Shown: positions 1-9,556, counted from the stretch's first letter. The stretch is 57,013 bases of DNA from an uncultured Dokdonia sp. (GCA_913060645.1 CAJXSW010000005.1:1-57013); one strand, 5' to 3'. Notes: a model not told the origin generated them from the letters alone. Numbers and translations are program-made.

Positions 1-48
1 CGAGATAGGAGTCCGTCTCGTGGGCTCGGAGATGTGTATAAGAGACAG
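1..48. other. Nextera read-2 adapter remnant
   Basis: The first 48 bases are sequencing adapter. They end in the transposon mosaic end AGATGTGTATAAGAGACAG, preceded by GTCTCGTGGGCTCGG and an eight-base index AGGAGTCC that matches my memory of index N705. Genomic sequence begins at 49. The same adapter in reverse complement closes the window. Confidence 0.97.
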
Positions 49-1916
49 TATCGGTAGAGAATATCTTTCCGCTTATTAAAAAGTTCTTATATAGTGATCA
101 CGAGATCTTTCTCCGTGAGCTCGTTTCAAATGCAACAGATGCAACACTTAAACTAAAGCACTTAACTTCAATAGGAGAGGCTAGTGTAGATTACGGAAAT
201 CCTAAAATTGAGATTAAGATTGATAAAGAAGGAAAGAAACTTCACATTATCGATCAAGGTCTTGGTATGACACAAGATGAGGTTGAAAAGTACATCAACC
301 AACTTGCATTTTCTGGAGCAGAGGAGTTTTTAAATAAGTATGAAGAAGGAGCAAAGGATACTGGAATTATAGGTCATTTTGGTCTAGGTTTCTACTCTGC
401 TTTTATGGTAGCATCTACCGTAGAGATTATCACAAAATCTTACAAAGATGAGCCAGCGGCACACTGGACGTGTGACGGTAGCCCTAACTTTACACTTGAA
501 GCGGCAGATAAAACTGACAGAGGAACAGAAATCATACTACACATTGCAGATGATAGCTTAGAGTTTCTTGAAGAAAACCGCATCTCTGGATTACTAGCAA
601 AGTATAACAAGTTTATGCCAGTGCCAATTAAGTTTGGTATGAAGACTGAGACATTACCTAAGCCGGAAGATGCAAAGGAAGAAGATCCAGCACCTACACA
701 AGAGGTAGATAATATCATCAACAACCCAGAACCAGCATGGACTAAGCAACCTGCAGATCTAGAGGATGAGGATTATAAGAACTTCTACCAAGAATTATAT
801 CCATCACAATTTGATGAGCCATTATTCAACATTCACTTAAATGTAGATTATCCTTTTAACCTAACAGGAATTTTATACTTCCCTAAGTTAGGACAGGATA
901 TGAACATGCAAAAGGATCGCATACAGTTATATCAAAACCAAGTTTTTGTAACTGATAATGTAGAAGGTATTGTACCAGATTTCTTGACAATGTTACGCGG
1001 AGTAATAGACTCTCCAGATATTCCACTAAACGTATCACGTAGCTATTTACAAGCAGATGGTGCCGTAAAGAAAATCTCTGGTTACATCTCACGTAAAGTA
1101 GCAGATAAGCTTAAGTCATTATTTAATAGCGATAGAGCAGACTTTGAGAAGAAATGGAATGACATTAAACTCGTAATCGAGTACGGAATGTTATCTGAAG
1201 ATAAATTCTTTGAAAAAGCAGATAAGTTTGCTTTATACCCTACAGTAGATGATTCTTACTTTACATGGGAAGAGCTTGAGGCAAAAATAAAAGACAACCA
1301 GACGGATAAGGATGGTAAAATGGTCGTGCTTTATGCAAGTGATAAAGATGCACAACACTCATACATAGAAAGTGCAAAGGCAAAAGGATATGAAGTTTTA
1401 TTACTAGATACTCCTATTGTACCGCACTTAATCCAAAAACTGGAGACAAGCAAAGAGAACGTGAGCTTTGTGCGTGTAGATGGAGATCACATCAATAATC
1501 TTATCAAGAAAGAAGAAGAAGAGATTTCTAAACTTTCTGATGATGAGATGGAAACTGTAAAAACTACCATTACAGAAGCGATAGGGACTACTTCTTATAC
1601 GGTTCAAGTAGAAGCGATGGACAGTAACGCTGCACCATTTATCATTACACAACCTGAGTTTATGCGTCGTATGAAAGAGATGCAGCAAACTGGCGGTGGC
1701 GGTGGTATGAACATGTTTGGTAATATGCCAGAGATGTACAACCTTGTAGTAAATGGTAACCATGCACTTGTGTCAGAAATTCTCAATGCAGACTCAGAAG
1801 ACACTAAAAAGCGTTTAATCACGCAATCATTTGATCTAGCAAAGCTTTCTCAAAACCTTCTAAAAGGAGAGGAACTTACTAGCTTTATCAAACGTTCTTA
1901 CGAGATGATTAAATAA
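49..1916 (+). CDS. htpG: Chaperone HtpG (Hsp90 family), 5' end missing
   Basis: Cytoplasmic ATP-dependent Hsp90 chaperone. The open frame runs into the adapter, so the first eight to ten residues are missing. The first internal ATG is at 267, but the frame upstream is clearly genuine and encodes SVENIFPLIKKFLYSDHE, FLRELVSNATDA and the DQGLGMT loop. The GHKL ATPase fold is intact: the NATDA helix, D-x-G-x-G-M, and G-H-F-G-L-G-F-Y-S. The middle domain carries a conserved catalytic-loop-like stretch (LNVSRSYLQ). The C-terminal region has a Gly/Met-rich segment (TGGGGGMNMFGNMPEM) before the dimerisation part. A strong hairpin terminator follows at 1961, so this is probably the last or only gene of its transcript. 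Confidence 0.97.
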
Positions 1917-1960
1917 TTTTACTCGATATTATTTATATCTAGTAAGAAGTAAATTTTATA

Positions 1961-1994
1961 AAAGCCACTTTTCATTTATGAAAAGTGGCTTTTT
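1961..1994 (+). terminator. Rho-independent terminator of htpG
   Basis: A 13-bp stem (AAAGCCACTTTTC pairing with GAAAAGTGGCTTT) around a six-base loop, followed by a T-rich tail, 44 bases after the htpG stop codon. Confidence 0.9.
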
Positions 1995-2104
1995 GATTTT
2001 ATAAAAGCGTAACTTTTTAAGTAGCTTACCGTCATATGAGATAGTAGCGCAATAACTTCACTTGTTATTTTGCAAACGACTACATTTAATAAATAAAAAA
2101 TATC

Positions 2105-2662
2105 ATGTCACTTACTCCTTCTACCATGCTCGATCTGGGTACAAAAGCTCCAGAATTTCAACTTATAGATACAGTTACAAATCAGCTGTGTAGTTACCAT
2201 GACATAAAAGGAGAGCGCGGTACCGTGGTGATGTTTATATGTAATCACTGTTCTTTTGTTGTTCATGTGATAGACGAGATTGTGCGTATTGCAAATGATT
2301 ACCGCGTGTTAGGTTTTGGGTTTGTTGCCATAAGTAGTAATGATATTGTTAAGTATCCGCAAGATGGGCCAGAGATGATGTGGCAAAACGCTCGTAAGAA
2401 CAATTTCACCTTTCCATACTTGCTTGATGAAACGCAAGAGGTAGCAAAAAACTATAAGGCGGCATGTACTCCAGATCTCTATGTCTTTGGACCTAATGAC
2501 AAGCTAGTATATCGCGGTCAGCTAGATAATAGTCGTCCGGGTAATGGAATTCCTGTAAATGGACGTGACTTAAGAGAGGCGCTAGATAACATTTTCAATA
2601 GTAAGCCCCAATCTACCCTCCAGAAGCCAAGTATGGGTTGTAACATCAAGTGGAAATCATAA
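2105..2662 (+). CDS. Thioredoxin-like / AhpC-TSA family redoxin
   Basis: A 185-residue protein with an N-terminal redoxin beginning (LGTKAPEFQL) and a C-x-x-C active site C46-N-H-C49, followed by the family pattern HVIDEIVRIANDY. This CNHC subgroup of the thioredoxin family is common in Bacteroidota and is annotated as thioredoxin family protein. No signal peptide is visible, so a cytoplasmic thiol-disulfide or peroxide-related role is likely. The substrate is unknown. It stands alone between htpG and cdaA, with a palindromic repeat copy 20 bases after the stop. Confidence 0.85.
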   Translation: MSLTPSTMLDLGTKAPEFQLIDTVTNQLCSYHDIKGERGTVVMFICNHCSFVVHVIDEIVRIANDYRVLGFGFVAISSNDIVKYPQDGPEMMWQNARKNNFTFPYLLDETQEVAKNYKAACTPDLYVFGPNDKLVYRGQLDNSRPGNGIPVNGRDLREALDNIFNSKPQSTLQKPSMGCNIKWKS

Positions 2663-2681
2663 ATAGTGTAGTAGGATTAGT

Positions 2682-2699
2682 ACGCTTTCGCGAAAGCGT
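2682..2699. repeat. Dispersed palindrome, copy 1
   Basis: Perfect 18-bp palindrome ACGCTTTCGCGAAAGCGT, 20 bases after the redoxin stop codon and between two genes in the same direction. The core GCTTTCGCGAAAGC recurs throughout the window. Confidence 0.9.
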
Positions 2700-2795
2700 G
2701 ACTCAATAAATATATCTTTTAAAATTCTTAAATATCAGTAAGCGTTAGGGTCGCAGTCTAGAAGTAAGCCGAAAGTAAAGACCGCAAAATCAAAG

Positions 2796-2836
2796 TAGTG
2801 CCACTTAAAATTAAGTTTTTAGGTGCTAGATTTTTT
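2796..2836 (+). terminator. Possible terminator upstream of cdaA
   Basis: TAGTGCC can pair with GGTGCTA using G-U pairs, with an inner ACTTAA/TTAAGT helix, followed by a run of six T. The outer stem is weak. It would end the redoxin transcript before cdaA. Confidence 0.35.
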
Positions 2837-2877
2837 GCTCTCCCTTTTTCTGCTATTTTTACGTAAATCCTAGACTA

Positions 2878-3651
2878 TTGGAAATTTTAGAAAATCTGCG
2901 CATCTTAGACGGTATCGACATTTTGCTCGTTGCTACCTTGATGTTTTACTTATACAGGCTCGTCAAGGGAACGGTAGCTATAAATATCTTTATAGGTATT
3001 GTGGTGATTTATCTTATCTGGCAACTCACAGTACTTCTCAAAATGGAAATGCTTAGTACTATACTAGGGCAGTTTATAGGCGTAGGTATGTTTGCGCTCA
3101 TTGTAGTCTTCCAGCAAGAAATCAGGAAATTTTTATTACTCATAGGAAGCACAAACCTCACGAAGGGCGGACTATTTAAGAATTTTAATTTTTCAAAAAA
3201 AGAAGGTGTTCTCAATCTAGATATTCATGCAATTCTAGGAGCTTGTGAGAATATGAGTAACACAAAGACAGGTGCACTTATCATTATAAGAAGGGCAACG
3301 AGTCTAGAATTTGTAAAAGATACGGGAGACCGTATGGAGATTGAGGTAAACAGACCTATTATAGAAAGTGTTTTTTATAAGAACTCTACGTTACACGATG
3401 GTGCAATGATTATTGAGGATAATAAAATAACAGCAACTCGTGTTATTTTGCCTGTAACTCAAGAACGCAATATTCCATTACGCTTTGGACTTAGGCATCG
3501 TGCTGCAGTAGGAATCACAGAAAAGACAGACGCACTTGCTCTAGTGGTAAGTGAAGAAAGTGGTGCTATAAACTATATAAAGGATGGTGAATTTGTGCTT
3601 TTTGATACCATAGATGAGCTGCGTGTTTTATTAGAACAAGAATTAATGTAA
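2878..3651 (+). CDS. cdaA: Diadenylate cyclase CdaA (c-di-AMP synthase)
   Basis: Condenses two ATP into cyclic di-AMP at the inner membrane. The 257 residues show three N-terminal membrane helices (about 15-35, 36-55 and 62-80) and a DisA_N/DAC domain with both signature motifs, DGA at 174-176 and RHRAA at 206-210. The TTG at 2878 is the only plausible start: the frame upstream is open but has no better codon, and the protein then begins like other Bacteroidota CdaA. c-di-AMP usually controls turgor, potassium and the cell wall. Four bases separate it from the DUF3667 gene, so the two are probably co-transcribed. Confidence 0.95.
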   Translation: MEILENLRILDGIDILLVATLMFYLYRLVKGTVAINIFIGIVVIYLIWQLTVLLKMEMLSTILGQFIGVGMFALIVVFQQEIRKFLLLIGSTNLTKGGLFKNFNFSKKEGVLNLDIHAILGACENMSNTKTGALIIIRRATSLEFVKDTGDRMEIEVNRPIIESVFYKNSTLHDGAMIIEDNKITATRVILPVTQERNIPLRFGLRHRAAVGITEKTDALALVVSEESGAINYIKDGEFVLFDTIDELRVLLEQELM

Positions 3652-3655
3652 CGCC

Positions 3656-4651
3656 ATGTCTAAGAAACCATCAGATAATAGTAAGCTAGATAAAAAGAGT
3701 AGTAAGCTTGCTAAAAAAAGCAGAGATGTCCTCGTAGTTTCTGATCACTGTAAAAACTGCGGAACCCCAGTACAACTAGACCAGCGATTCTGTTCTCATT
3801 GTGGAGCAAAGCGCATGTATAATAGGCTCAACACCCGTAATCTTCTAGAGGACTTCACAGAGCGTTTTCTCAATATTGAGAATGTATTCTTAAAAACGTT
3901 TATCGTATTATTTACCGCACCAGAAGATGTAATCCATGGCTATGTAGAAGGTCTTAGAAAAAGATACATGTCTGCTTTCGGATATTTTGCTGTAGCACTT
4001 ACCATAACGAGTGTCTATACCTTTTTCTTTAGAAATTGGTTTATTGATTCTGAGAGTTTCTCTGAGTTTTCAAATGGATTTGCTAGCGGATTTGAAACAA
4101 CCGACGCAACAATCTTGACTAAATACATGGACTTTGTTTTTGATTATCAAAGCCTCTTTAGTTTTCTATGTATTCCGCTGTATGCTGTGATTTCAAAACT
4201 GGTTTTTTGGAACTATAAGCAGTATAATTTTATAGAGCATGTTGTCATCTATTTATACACCTATTCTCAGGTTCAGATTTTGATGTCTGTGCTTGGTATG
4301 CTCTTCATCTGGTCAAATATGGCGCAAGTGATTTTAGGAGTAGTGACTAGTGTATTTCCAATAATTTATACGATTTATGTACTCTATAGAATATTTGACT
4401 TAACAATAGAAAAGGCTATACTTAAAACTATATTATTTCTCGCCATACTATTACCGCTATCATGCTTATTCATAAGTGCGATAGGTGGAGTAATGCACTC
4501 TTTTGGGATGTTTGACGAGTTTATAGCAGATGTAAAACAGCAATCTGAATTAGCCAGAGCAGCTAGAGAAGCCGCTGTAAAAGCAAAAGACTCTTTACGT
4601 GTAGATAGTATCAAAGCAGCTGTACAAATCGTAAAAGATACGCTCAACTAA
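3656..4651 (+). CDS. DUF3667 membrane protein, copy 1
   Basis: A 331-residue protein with an N-terminal zinc ribbon (C32-x2-C35 and C46-x2-C49), the DUF3667 core (NLLEDFTERFLNIENVFLKTF, then APEDVIHGYVEGLRKRY) and about five predicted membrane helices. The C-terminal tail is charged and alanine-rich. The function of DUF3667 is unknown. It starts four bases after cdaA and is followed 24 bases later by a clear paralogue, so this is a tandem duplication. Its place in the cdaA transcript suggests a link with envelope or osmotic signalling, which is an inference from position only. Confidence 0.85.
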   Translation: MSKKPSDNSKLDKKSSKLAKKSRDVLVVSDHCKNCGTPVQLDQRFCSHCGAKRMYNRLNTRNLLEDFTERFLNIENVFLKTFIVLFTAPEDVIHGYVEGLRKRYMSAFGYFAVALTITSVYTFFFRNWFIDSESFSEFSNGFASGFETTDATILTKYMDFVFDYQSLFSFLCIPLYAVISKLVFWNYKQYNFIEHVVIYLYTYSQVQILMSVLGMLFIWSNMAQVILGVVTSVFPIIYTIYVLYRIFDLTIEKAILKTILFLAILLPLSCLFISAIGGVMHSFGMFDEFIADVKQQSELARAAREAAVKAKDSLRVDSIKAAVQIVKDTLN

Positions 4652-4675
4652 TCTTTTGAATATTAAAACCAACCT

Positions 4676-5689
4676 ATGTCTAAGTTATCTCGCGCTGAGA
4701 AGAAAGCTTTAAAAAAGAAACAGAACCAATTAGAAGTAAAGGATACTTGTGTAAACTGCGAGCAATTTATAGCGCTAGATCAAAGGTTTTGCTCACACTG
4801 TGGAGGTAAGCGTATTTACAATAAACTCACGTGGCGTAATCTACTAGAAGACTTTATCGATCGATTTTTTAATCTAGAAAATTCCTTTATCAAAACATTT
4901 GTAGCAATGTTTCGCCAGCCAGAAGATGTGATAGGTGGTTACATTAATGGAATGCGCAAGAAGTACCTTCCTGCCTTTAGTTACTTTGCGATTGCGATAA
5001 CCTTGAGTGGATTTTATTCATTTATACTAAAGGGTTGGTTTCTTGAGGATTTTATATCTGCTCAATCTAGCTTCTATGGAGTAGATGCAGCAAGTGCTCA
5101 AATGGAAATGACCGAGACTGTTACAAACACTATGATGGAATATCAGTCCATATATATGTTTCTTAGTATTCCTATTATGGCGCTTATATCTAAGTTTGTA
5201 TTTTGGAATTATAAAAATTATAATCTTGTTGAACATTTTGTAATATATCTGTACACATATTCTCATATATCAATAATATCAGTTACTCTTAACCTATTGG
5301 TTATTTGGAATACAACACTACTTTTTGCATTTAGTTTTGTAACTGTTTTCCTATTATTTGTATTTGCTGTGTATGTGTTGAAACGACTATATCAACTAGA
5401 TAACGCCAATGTGATTTTGAAGAGCTCCTTGTTTTTAGTCATTATACTCGCGTTCTCTTGCTTTTCAACTATTCCTCTTATGATATATGGAGCAGCGCAA
5501 GGAGCCAAAATTGCTAAAGGGGAGAAGTTAGATATTGATGAAAATTCATTTTTGGGCAATATGGTTAAGCCAACTCTAGAAAAAGTAAAACGTGAAAAAG
5601 CTTTGGACTCCATAAAACAAGATAGCCTCAAACGTCTAGAATATGAGCTAGAGATCACTCCAGATATGATTAAAAATAGACCTCAGTAG
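4676..5689 (+). CDS. DUF3667 membrane protein, copy 2
   Basis: A 337-residue paralogue of the preceding gene. The zinc ribbon is kept (C25, C28, C39, C42), as are LDQRFCSHCG, NLLEDFIDRFFNLENSFIKTF and the block VFWNYKNYNLVEHFVIYLYTYS. Membrane helices follow the same layout. The C-terminal tails of the two copies have diverged: this one ends in charged sequence with KREKALDSIKQDSLKRLEYE, probably a cytoplasmic helix. Function unknown. A palindromic repeat copy begins four bases after the stop. Confidence 0.85.
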   Translation: MSKLSRAEKKALKKKQNQLEVKDTCVNCEQFIALDQRFCSHCGGKRIYNKLTWRNLLEDFIDRFFNLENSFIKTFVAMFRQPEDVIGGYINGMRKKYLPAFSYFAIAITLSGFYSFILKGWFLEDFISAQSSFYGVDAASAQMEMTETVTNTMMEYQSIYMFLSIPIMALISKFVFWNYKNYNLVEHFVIYLYTYSHISIISVTLNLLVIWNTTLLFAFSFVTVFLLFVFAVYVLKRLYQLDNANVILKSSLFLVIILAFSCFSTIPLMIYGAAQGAKIAKGEKLDIDENSFLGNMVKPTLEKVKREKALDSIKQDSLKRLEYELEITPDMIKNRPQ

Positions 5690-5692
5690 GTA

Positions 5693-5712
5693 TACGCTTT
5701 CGCGAAAGCGTA
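5693..5712. repeat. Dispersed palindrome, copy 2
   Basis: Perfect 20-bp palindrome TACGCTTTCGCGAAAGCGTA, four bases after the second DUF3667 stop and about 90 bases before the cyclase gene. Confidence 0.92.
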
Positions 5713-5804
5713 ACAACAATAAATTTTCTAACAAATATCTCTTAAACGAGTAGTGATTGTTAGTATATATAAGGTACTTTGATAGACGCAGCATAAGATA
5801 ATAT

Positions 5805-6923
5805 ATGAAACTATTTAAAAAAGAATTTACCAATAATGAGATCCTGTTCTATGTAAGGCGTGCCTTGTGGATTCTCTTTGCGTGGATGCTGGTTGCAAAT
5901 ATTATTTTCTTGTATGACTATGCTACACTCGTTTCTGCAGATGCACTTACATCAGATTTTGATTTTGAAGTTTCCTTTAAGGCAAACTTACTGGTGTCCA
6001 TTATGGCTGGCTTAATAGGTGGGATTTTTACCGTTAATATTATGGAGTTGTGGTTACGTAAATATGCATTCTGGAGAGCGCTTATTTACATCACGTTGCT
6101 CTATGTCATTATTGCGTTTATTGTAGGTACTGTAGGAGCATATTACTACTATGCAGATTATCTTGGATTACATCTTACCAGTGACTTGCTTTATGATCGC
6201 GTGATTTCCTTTTATACAGAGCACATATTCATCAAGAATTTTGTGGTGTGGCTGTTTATTGTCATTCTAACGCTTATCATCCTTATGATTAATGATAAGT
6301 ATGGTCCAGGCGTTTTTCCAGATTATTTGATGGGGCGTTATTTTCATCCTAAAACTGAGACGCGCATTTTCATGTTTGCAGATATTAGAGACGCCACTAG
6401 AATTGCCGAAAAACTGGGCGAACAAGAATATTTCAACTTTTTAAAGGATTTCTTTAATGATATCGCACCAGCTATTATGCAAACTAAGGGCGAGGTTTAC
6501 CAGTACGTAGGCGATGAGGTTGTGATTACTTGGAAGATGAAAAATGGGGTAAAAAATGCAAATGCACTGCGCTGTTATTACCGTATGAAGAATATCATTT
6601 ACAAGAAATCTATAAAATATTACAAGCGCTACAATGCCTTGCCAGATTTTAAAGTTGGCTTTCATTATGGCCAAGTTACAGTAGGGGAGCTGGGTAAAAT
6701 AAAGAGAGATATTGCCTTTTCTGGAGACGTACTTAATACTACGGCACGTATCCAAAGTATGTGTAATGAGAAGGGAGTTGATATACTCGCGTCAAAAGCA
6801 TTTGCAAGTATACTACCTAAGTTGCCAGGCACTACGCGAGTAGTATCTATGGGTGATGAGCTTCTTAAAGGTAAAAAGGAGGAAGTATCGCTAGTGACTT
6901 TTGAGCAAGGTAATATTGACTAA
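5805..6923 (+). CDS. Membrane class III adenylate/guanylate cyclase
   Basis: A 372-residue protein with four hydrophobic segments (about 20-38, 60-80, 92-112 and 145-163) and a C-terminal class III cyclase domain from about 187. Both metal-binding aspartates are present (D193 in FADIRDAT and D237 in YVGDE), as are the transition-state residues N311 and R315 (VLNTTARI) and the substrate Asp D302. The Lys that normally reads adenine is Gln (Q233, VYQYVGDE), so the base preference cannot be assigned as ATP from sequence. It probably makes a cyclic nucleotide in response to a membrane signal. It faces the ABC exporter tail to tail. Confidence 0.88.
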   Translation: MKLFKKEFTNNEILFYVRRALWILFAWMLVANIIFLYDYATLVSADALTSDFDFEVSFKANLLVSIMAGLIGGIFTVNIMELWLRKYAFWRALIYITLLYVIIAFIVGTVGAYYYYADYLGLHLTSDLLYDRVISFYTEHIFIKNFVVWLFIVILTLIILMINDKYGPGVFPDYLMGRYFHPKTETRIFMFADIRDATRIAEKLGEQEYFNFLKDFFNDIAPAIMQTKGEVYQYVGDEVVITWKMKNGVKNANALRCYYRMKNIIYKKSIKYYKRYNALPDFKVGFHYGQVTVGELGKIKRDIAFSGDVLNTTARIQSMCNEKGVDILASKAFASILPKLPGTTRVVSMGDELLKGKKEEVSLVTFEQGNID

Positions 6924-6938
6924 TCTTTGCAAACTATA

Positions 6939-6957
6939 TACGCTTTCGCGAAAATGT
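6939..6957. repeat. Dispersed palindrome, degenerate copy
   Basis: ATACGCTTTCGCGAAAATG: the left half is intact and the right half has drifted. It sits in the 57-base gap between two convergent genes, where no other hairpin is seen. Confidence 0.7.
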
Positions 6958-6980
6958 GCTCAACAGACTAACATTGAGAA

Positions 6981-8747
6981 CTAGCTAGCCTCCGCTTGTG
7001 TAAACTGTACTTCATAAAGATTACGGTAATGTCCATCTTCCTTAGCGAGAAGTTCTTTGTGTGTTCCTTGCTCGATGATTTTACCTTTTTCCATTACAAT
7101 AATTTGATCTGCTTTTTTAATAGTAGCAAGACGGTGAGCAATCACAATAGAGGTTCTTCCTTTAGTAATTTTATTAATCGCTTTTTGGATTAACTGCTCG
7201 CTGTGTGAGTCTACAGATGAAGTAGCTTCATCAAGAACAAGAATTGAAGGATTGCTCACATATGCTCTTAAAAAAGCAATAAGCTGTCGCTGGCCGCTAG
7301 ATAACATAGAGCCTCGCTCTTTTACGTTATAGTGATATCCATCAGGAAGGCTAGAAATAAATTTATGAACGCCTATGGTCTTTGCACTTTCTATCACCGT
7401 TTCCTCAGAAATGTCTGGATTGTTAAGCGTGATATTATTCAAAATAGTGTCGGCAAAAAGGAATACGTCTTGTAGCACGACAGCAATCTCATTTCTTAGA
7501 TTGTTTAGTTTTATGTCTTTAATATCTGTTCCGTCTAGTAATATCTTACCGCTATCTATCTCATAAAATCTACTAAGTAAGTTGATAATAGTAGATTTTC
7601 CAGCTCCCGTAGATCCTACAATAGCAATGGTTTGTCCTGGTGCTGCGGTGAGTGATATTCCTTTGAGTACCTCTTCATTCTCTACATAAGAAAATCTAAC
7701 ATCTTCAAAGTCTATTTTACCTTGTACGTTATTAAGTTCTAAGGTTCCTATGTCTTGTATAGAAGACTGTGTGTCTAAAATGCCAAAAACACGATTTGCA
7801 GCAACCATTCCCATTTGCAAGGTGTTGAATTTATCTGCGATCTGTCTAAGTGGTGTAAAAAGCATCTGGATATAGCTTATAAATGCTGTTATTAATCCTA
7901 TGGTGATGACATCACTTTGCGCAGCTTTAAGACCACCATACCATACAATAAGACCTATGGTGACAGAAGTACATATCTCTGCAATAGGGAAGAAGATAGA
8001 GTTGTACCATACCGTCTTATTCCACGCATCCATGTGTTTTTTATTAATCGCTTGGAATTTTTTATGCTCGATAGCTTCACGGTTAAAAATCTGTACGATT
8101 TTCATCCCAGTTACACGTTCTTGTACAAAGGTGTTAAGGTTTGCTACTTGCGTGCGTACTTCCTCAAAAGCTACTTTCATCGCTTTTTGGAATACACGAG
8201 TTGCATATAAAATCACCGGGAAAACAGCAAGAACAATGAGCGTAAGTCTCCAGCTCTCATAAAACATAAATGCAAGAACGACACTCATCTTCAATAAATC
8301 TGCAATAATCATAAAGAGACCTTGAGAGAAGATACTTGAGATGGTCTCAATATCACCTACGGCTCTAGTAACTAATCTCCCCACTGCCGACTTGTCAAAA
8401 TATTGCATCTTGAACGTAAGCATGTGATCAAAGAGTTTTACTCTTATATCCTTAATTACTTGTTGCCCTATCCAGTTAGAAAAATAAATAAATAGCAGTT
8501 GAAATAAAACCTCACCAAAAAGTACAGCGGCCATGAGCCTCATATAAAAGAATAAGTCATCACTAGATCGTTGAGATATCCCTAAATCTATGGCGTTTTT
8601 AAGGAAATATGGGCGTAGTGCAGCACAAAGTGAGAGTACTACGGCAGCTATAGCAGCTATATATAATCTACTGCGATACGGTGTCGTAAAAGCGAGTAGA
8701 CGTTTAAATAATTGCGTATCAAAAGCTTTTCCTTTAGTCTCTGCCAT
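6981..8747 (-). CDS. ABC exporter, fused membrane and ATPase domains (MsbA-like)
   Basis: A 588-residue half transporter with six membrane helices (about 1-320) followed by a nucleotide-binding domain. Visible motifs are Walker A GSTGAGKST at 378-386, Q-loop VVLQD, signature LSSGQ at 482-486, Walker B ILVLDEA at 502-508 and the switch His in IAHR at 538. This family of homodimeric exporters moves lipids, peptides or drugs; the substrate here is unknown. The ATG at 8747 overlaps the end of truA by 14 bases, so the two are translationally coupled. The adjacent TruA is a housekeeping enzyme and gives no clue to the substrate. Confidence 0.93.
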   Translation of the reverse strand: MAETKGKAFDTQLFKRLLAFTTPYRSRLYIAAIAAVVLSLCAALRPYFLKNAIDLGISQRSSDDLFFYMRLMAAVLFGEVLFQLLFIYFSNWIGQQVIKDIRVKLFDHMLTFKMQYFDKSAVGRLVTRAVGDIETISSIFSQGLFMIIADLLKMSVVLAFMFYESWRLTLIVLAVFPVILYATRVFQKAMKVAFEEVRTQVANLNTFVQERVTGMKIVQIFNREAIEHKKFQAINKKHMDAWNKTVWYNSIFFPIAEICTSVTIGLIVWYGGLKAAQSDVITIGLITAFISYIQMLFTPLRQIADKFNTLQMGMVAANRVFGILDTQSSIQDIGTLELNNVQGKIDFEDVRFSYVENEEVLKGISLTAAPGQTIAIVGSTGAGKSTIINLLSRFYEIDSGKILLDGTDIKDIKLNNLRNEIAVVLQDVFLFADTILNNITLNNPDISEETVIESAKTIGVHKFISSLPDGYHYNVKERGSMLSSGQRQLIAFLRAYVSNPSILVLDEATSSVDSHSEQLIQKAINKITKGRTSIVIAHRLATIKKADQIIVMEKGKIIEQGTHKELLAKEDGHYRNLYEVQFTQAEAS

Positions 8748-9507
8748 GATCTTTATAAATTGTTTCTGGGTATAAAATCTCTGTTAAGTATAAACCGCGT
8801 CCAGGAACTGATTTTCCAGCCTGTGATCTACTCTTGCCAGTTATTACCTCGTGCATCCATGCAATGTCTCTCTTTCCTTCGCCTATTTCTAGTAAAGTAC
8901 CTACAATGGCTCGTACCATATTACGTAAAAATCTATTTGCCGTAATGTGAAAATGATACTCATCTTCTGTCTCTATCCACGTTGCACGTGTAATATCACA
9001 AAGATAGGTGTTCACGTCAGTATTTGATTTAGAAAAACACTCAAAATCACTATAGTCAAGCAGTATCGCTGCCGCTTTATTCATAGCTTCAATATGCACT
9101 TCATTCCGTACTGTTGGTGCGTGATCTGATGTAAAAGGGTTTTTTTCTTTCCCTATGCGATACACATAAGATCTACTAGTGGCGTCAAAACGGGTATGTG
9201 CTTTATCTGCCACTTGAAAAATGCGTTTAAAGGCTATATCTTTTGGTAAAAGGCGATTGAACTTGTGGGTAAGTTTTTCTATGCTTTCTTGAGTAGTAAA
9301 ATGGTCGCCATCCCAATCAAAATGAGCATACATCTGTGTGGCATGCACACCCGCGTCAGTGCGTCCAGCGCCCATAATTTGGACTGGTTTTCTCAAAATC
9401 ATAGATAGTGCCTTCTCTATCGTTTCTTGCACGGTAACGGCATTAGGTTGACGCTGCCAGCCATGGTAGTGTTTTCCAAAGTAAGAAAGCTCAATAAAAT
9501 AACGCAC
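8734..9507 (-). CDS. truA: tRNA pseudouridine synthase A
   Basis: Isomerises uridines 38-40 in the anticodon stem of tRNAs. The catalytic Asp lies in GAGRTDAGVHA (D51 from the chosen start), with the family blocks YHGWQRQPNAVTVQETIE, FLRNMVRAIVGTLLEIG and AGKSVPGRGLYL. I chose the GTG at 9507, giving MRYFIELSYFGKHYHGW, which matches the normal TruA beginning. An ATG at 9552 would add 15 residues, but their first part is a translation of the palindromic repeat (RFRES) and lies upstream of a good -7 element. The end overlaps the ABC exporter start. Confidence 0.93.
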   Translation of the reverse strand: MRYFIELSYFGKHYHGWQRQPNAVTVQETIEKALSMILRKPVQIMGAGRTDAGVHATQMYAHFDWDGDHFTTQESIEKLTHKFNRLLPKDIAFKRIFQVADKAHTRFDATSRSYVYRIGKEKNPFTSDHAPTVRNEVHIEAMNKAAAILLDYSDFECFSKSNTDVNTYLCDITRATWIETEDEYHFHITANRFLRNMVRAIVGTLLEIGEGKRDIAWMHEVITGKSRSQAGKSVPGRGLYLTEILYPETIYKDHGRD

Positions 9508-9514
9508 TGTGTTG

Positions 9515-9522
9515 TATTTTTG
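9515..9522 (+). promoter_or_regulatory. -7 element for the YfcE-like gene
   Basis: TATTTTTG fits the Bacteroidota -7 consensus TAnnTTTG, 35 bases before the ATG at 9557. No TTG stands at the right distance upstream. It lies three bases from the opposing truA -7 element. Confidence 0.4.
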
Positions 9523-9525
9523 TGG

Positions 9526-9556
9526 CAAATATACGCTTTCGCGAAAGCGCACTCAA
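9526..9556 (-). promoter_or_regulatory. truA promoter with the palindrome as its spacer
   Basis: On the minus strand TATATTTG (9533-9526) is an exact TAnnTTTG and TTG (9556-9554) stands 20 bases upstream of it. The palindromic repeat fills nearly all of the spacer. The start of transcription would fall near 9519, about 12 bases before the GTG. Confidence 0.55.
9533..9550. repeat. Dispersed palindrome, between divergent genes
   Basis: ACGCTTTCGCGAAAGCGC, one mismatch from the full palindrome, in the 49-base gap between divergent truA and the YfcE-like gene. Confidence 0.88.

Noticed and set aside
9508-9552. Start of truA at ATG 9552
   Set aside because: The extra 15 residues translate the palindromic repeat and contain the -7 box; the conserved TruA N-terminus begins at the GTG.
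9509-9556. Start of the YfcE-like gene 16 codons upstream of 9557
   Set aside because: It would read through the palindrome (TLSRKR). The family begins MKKILLLSDTH.
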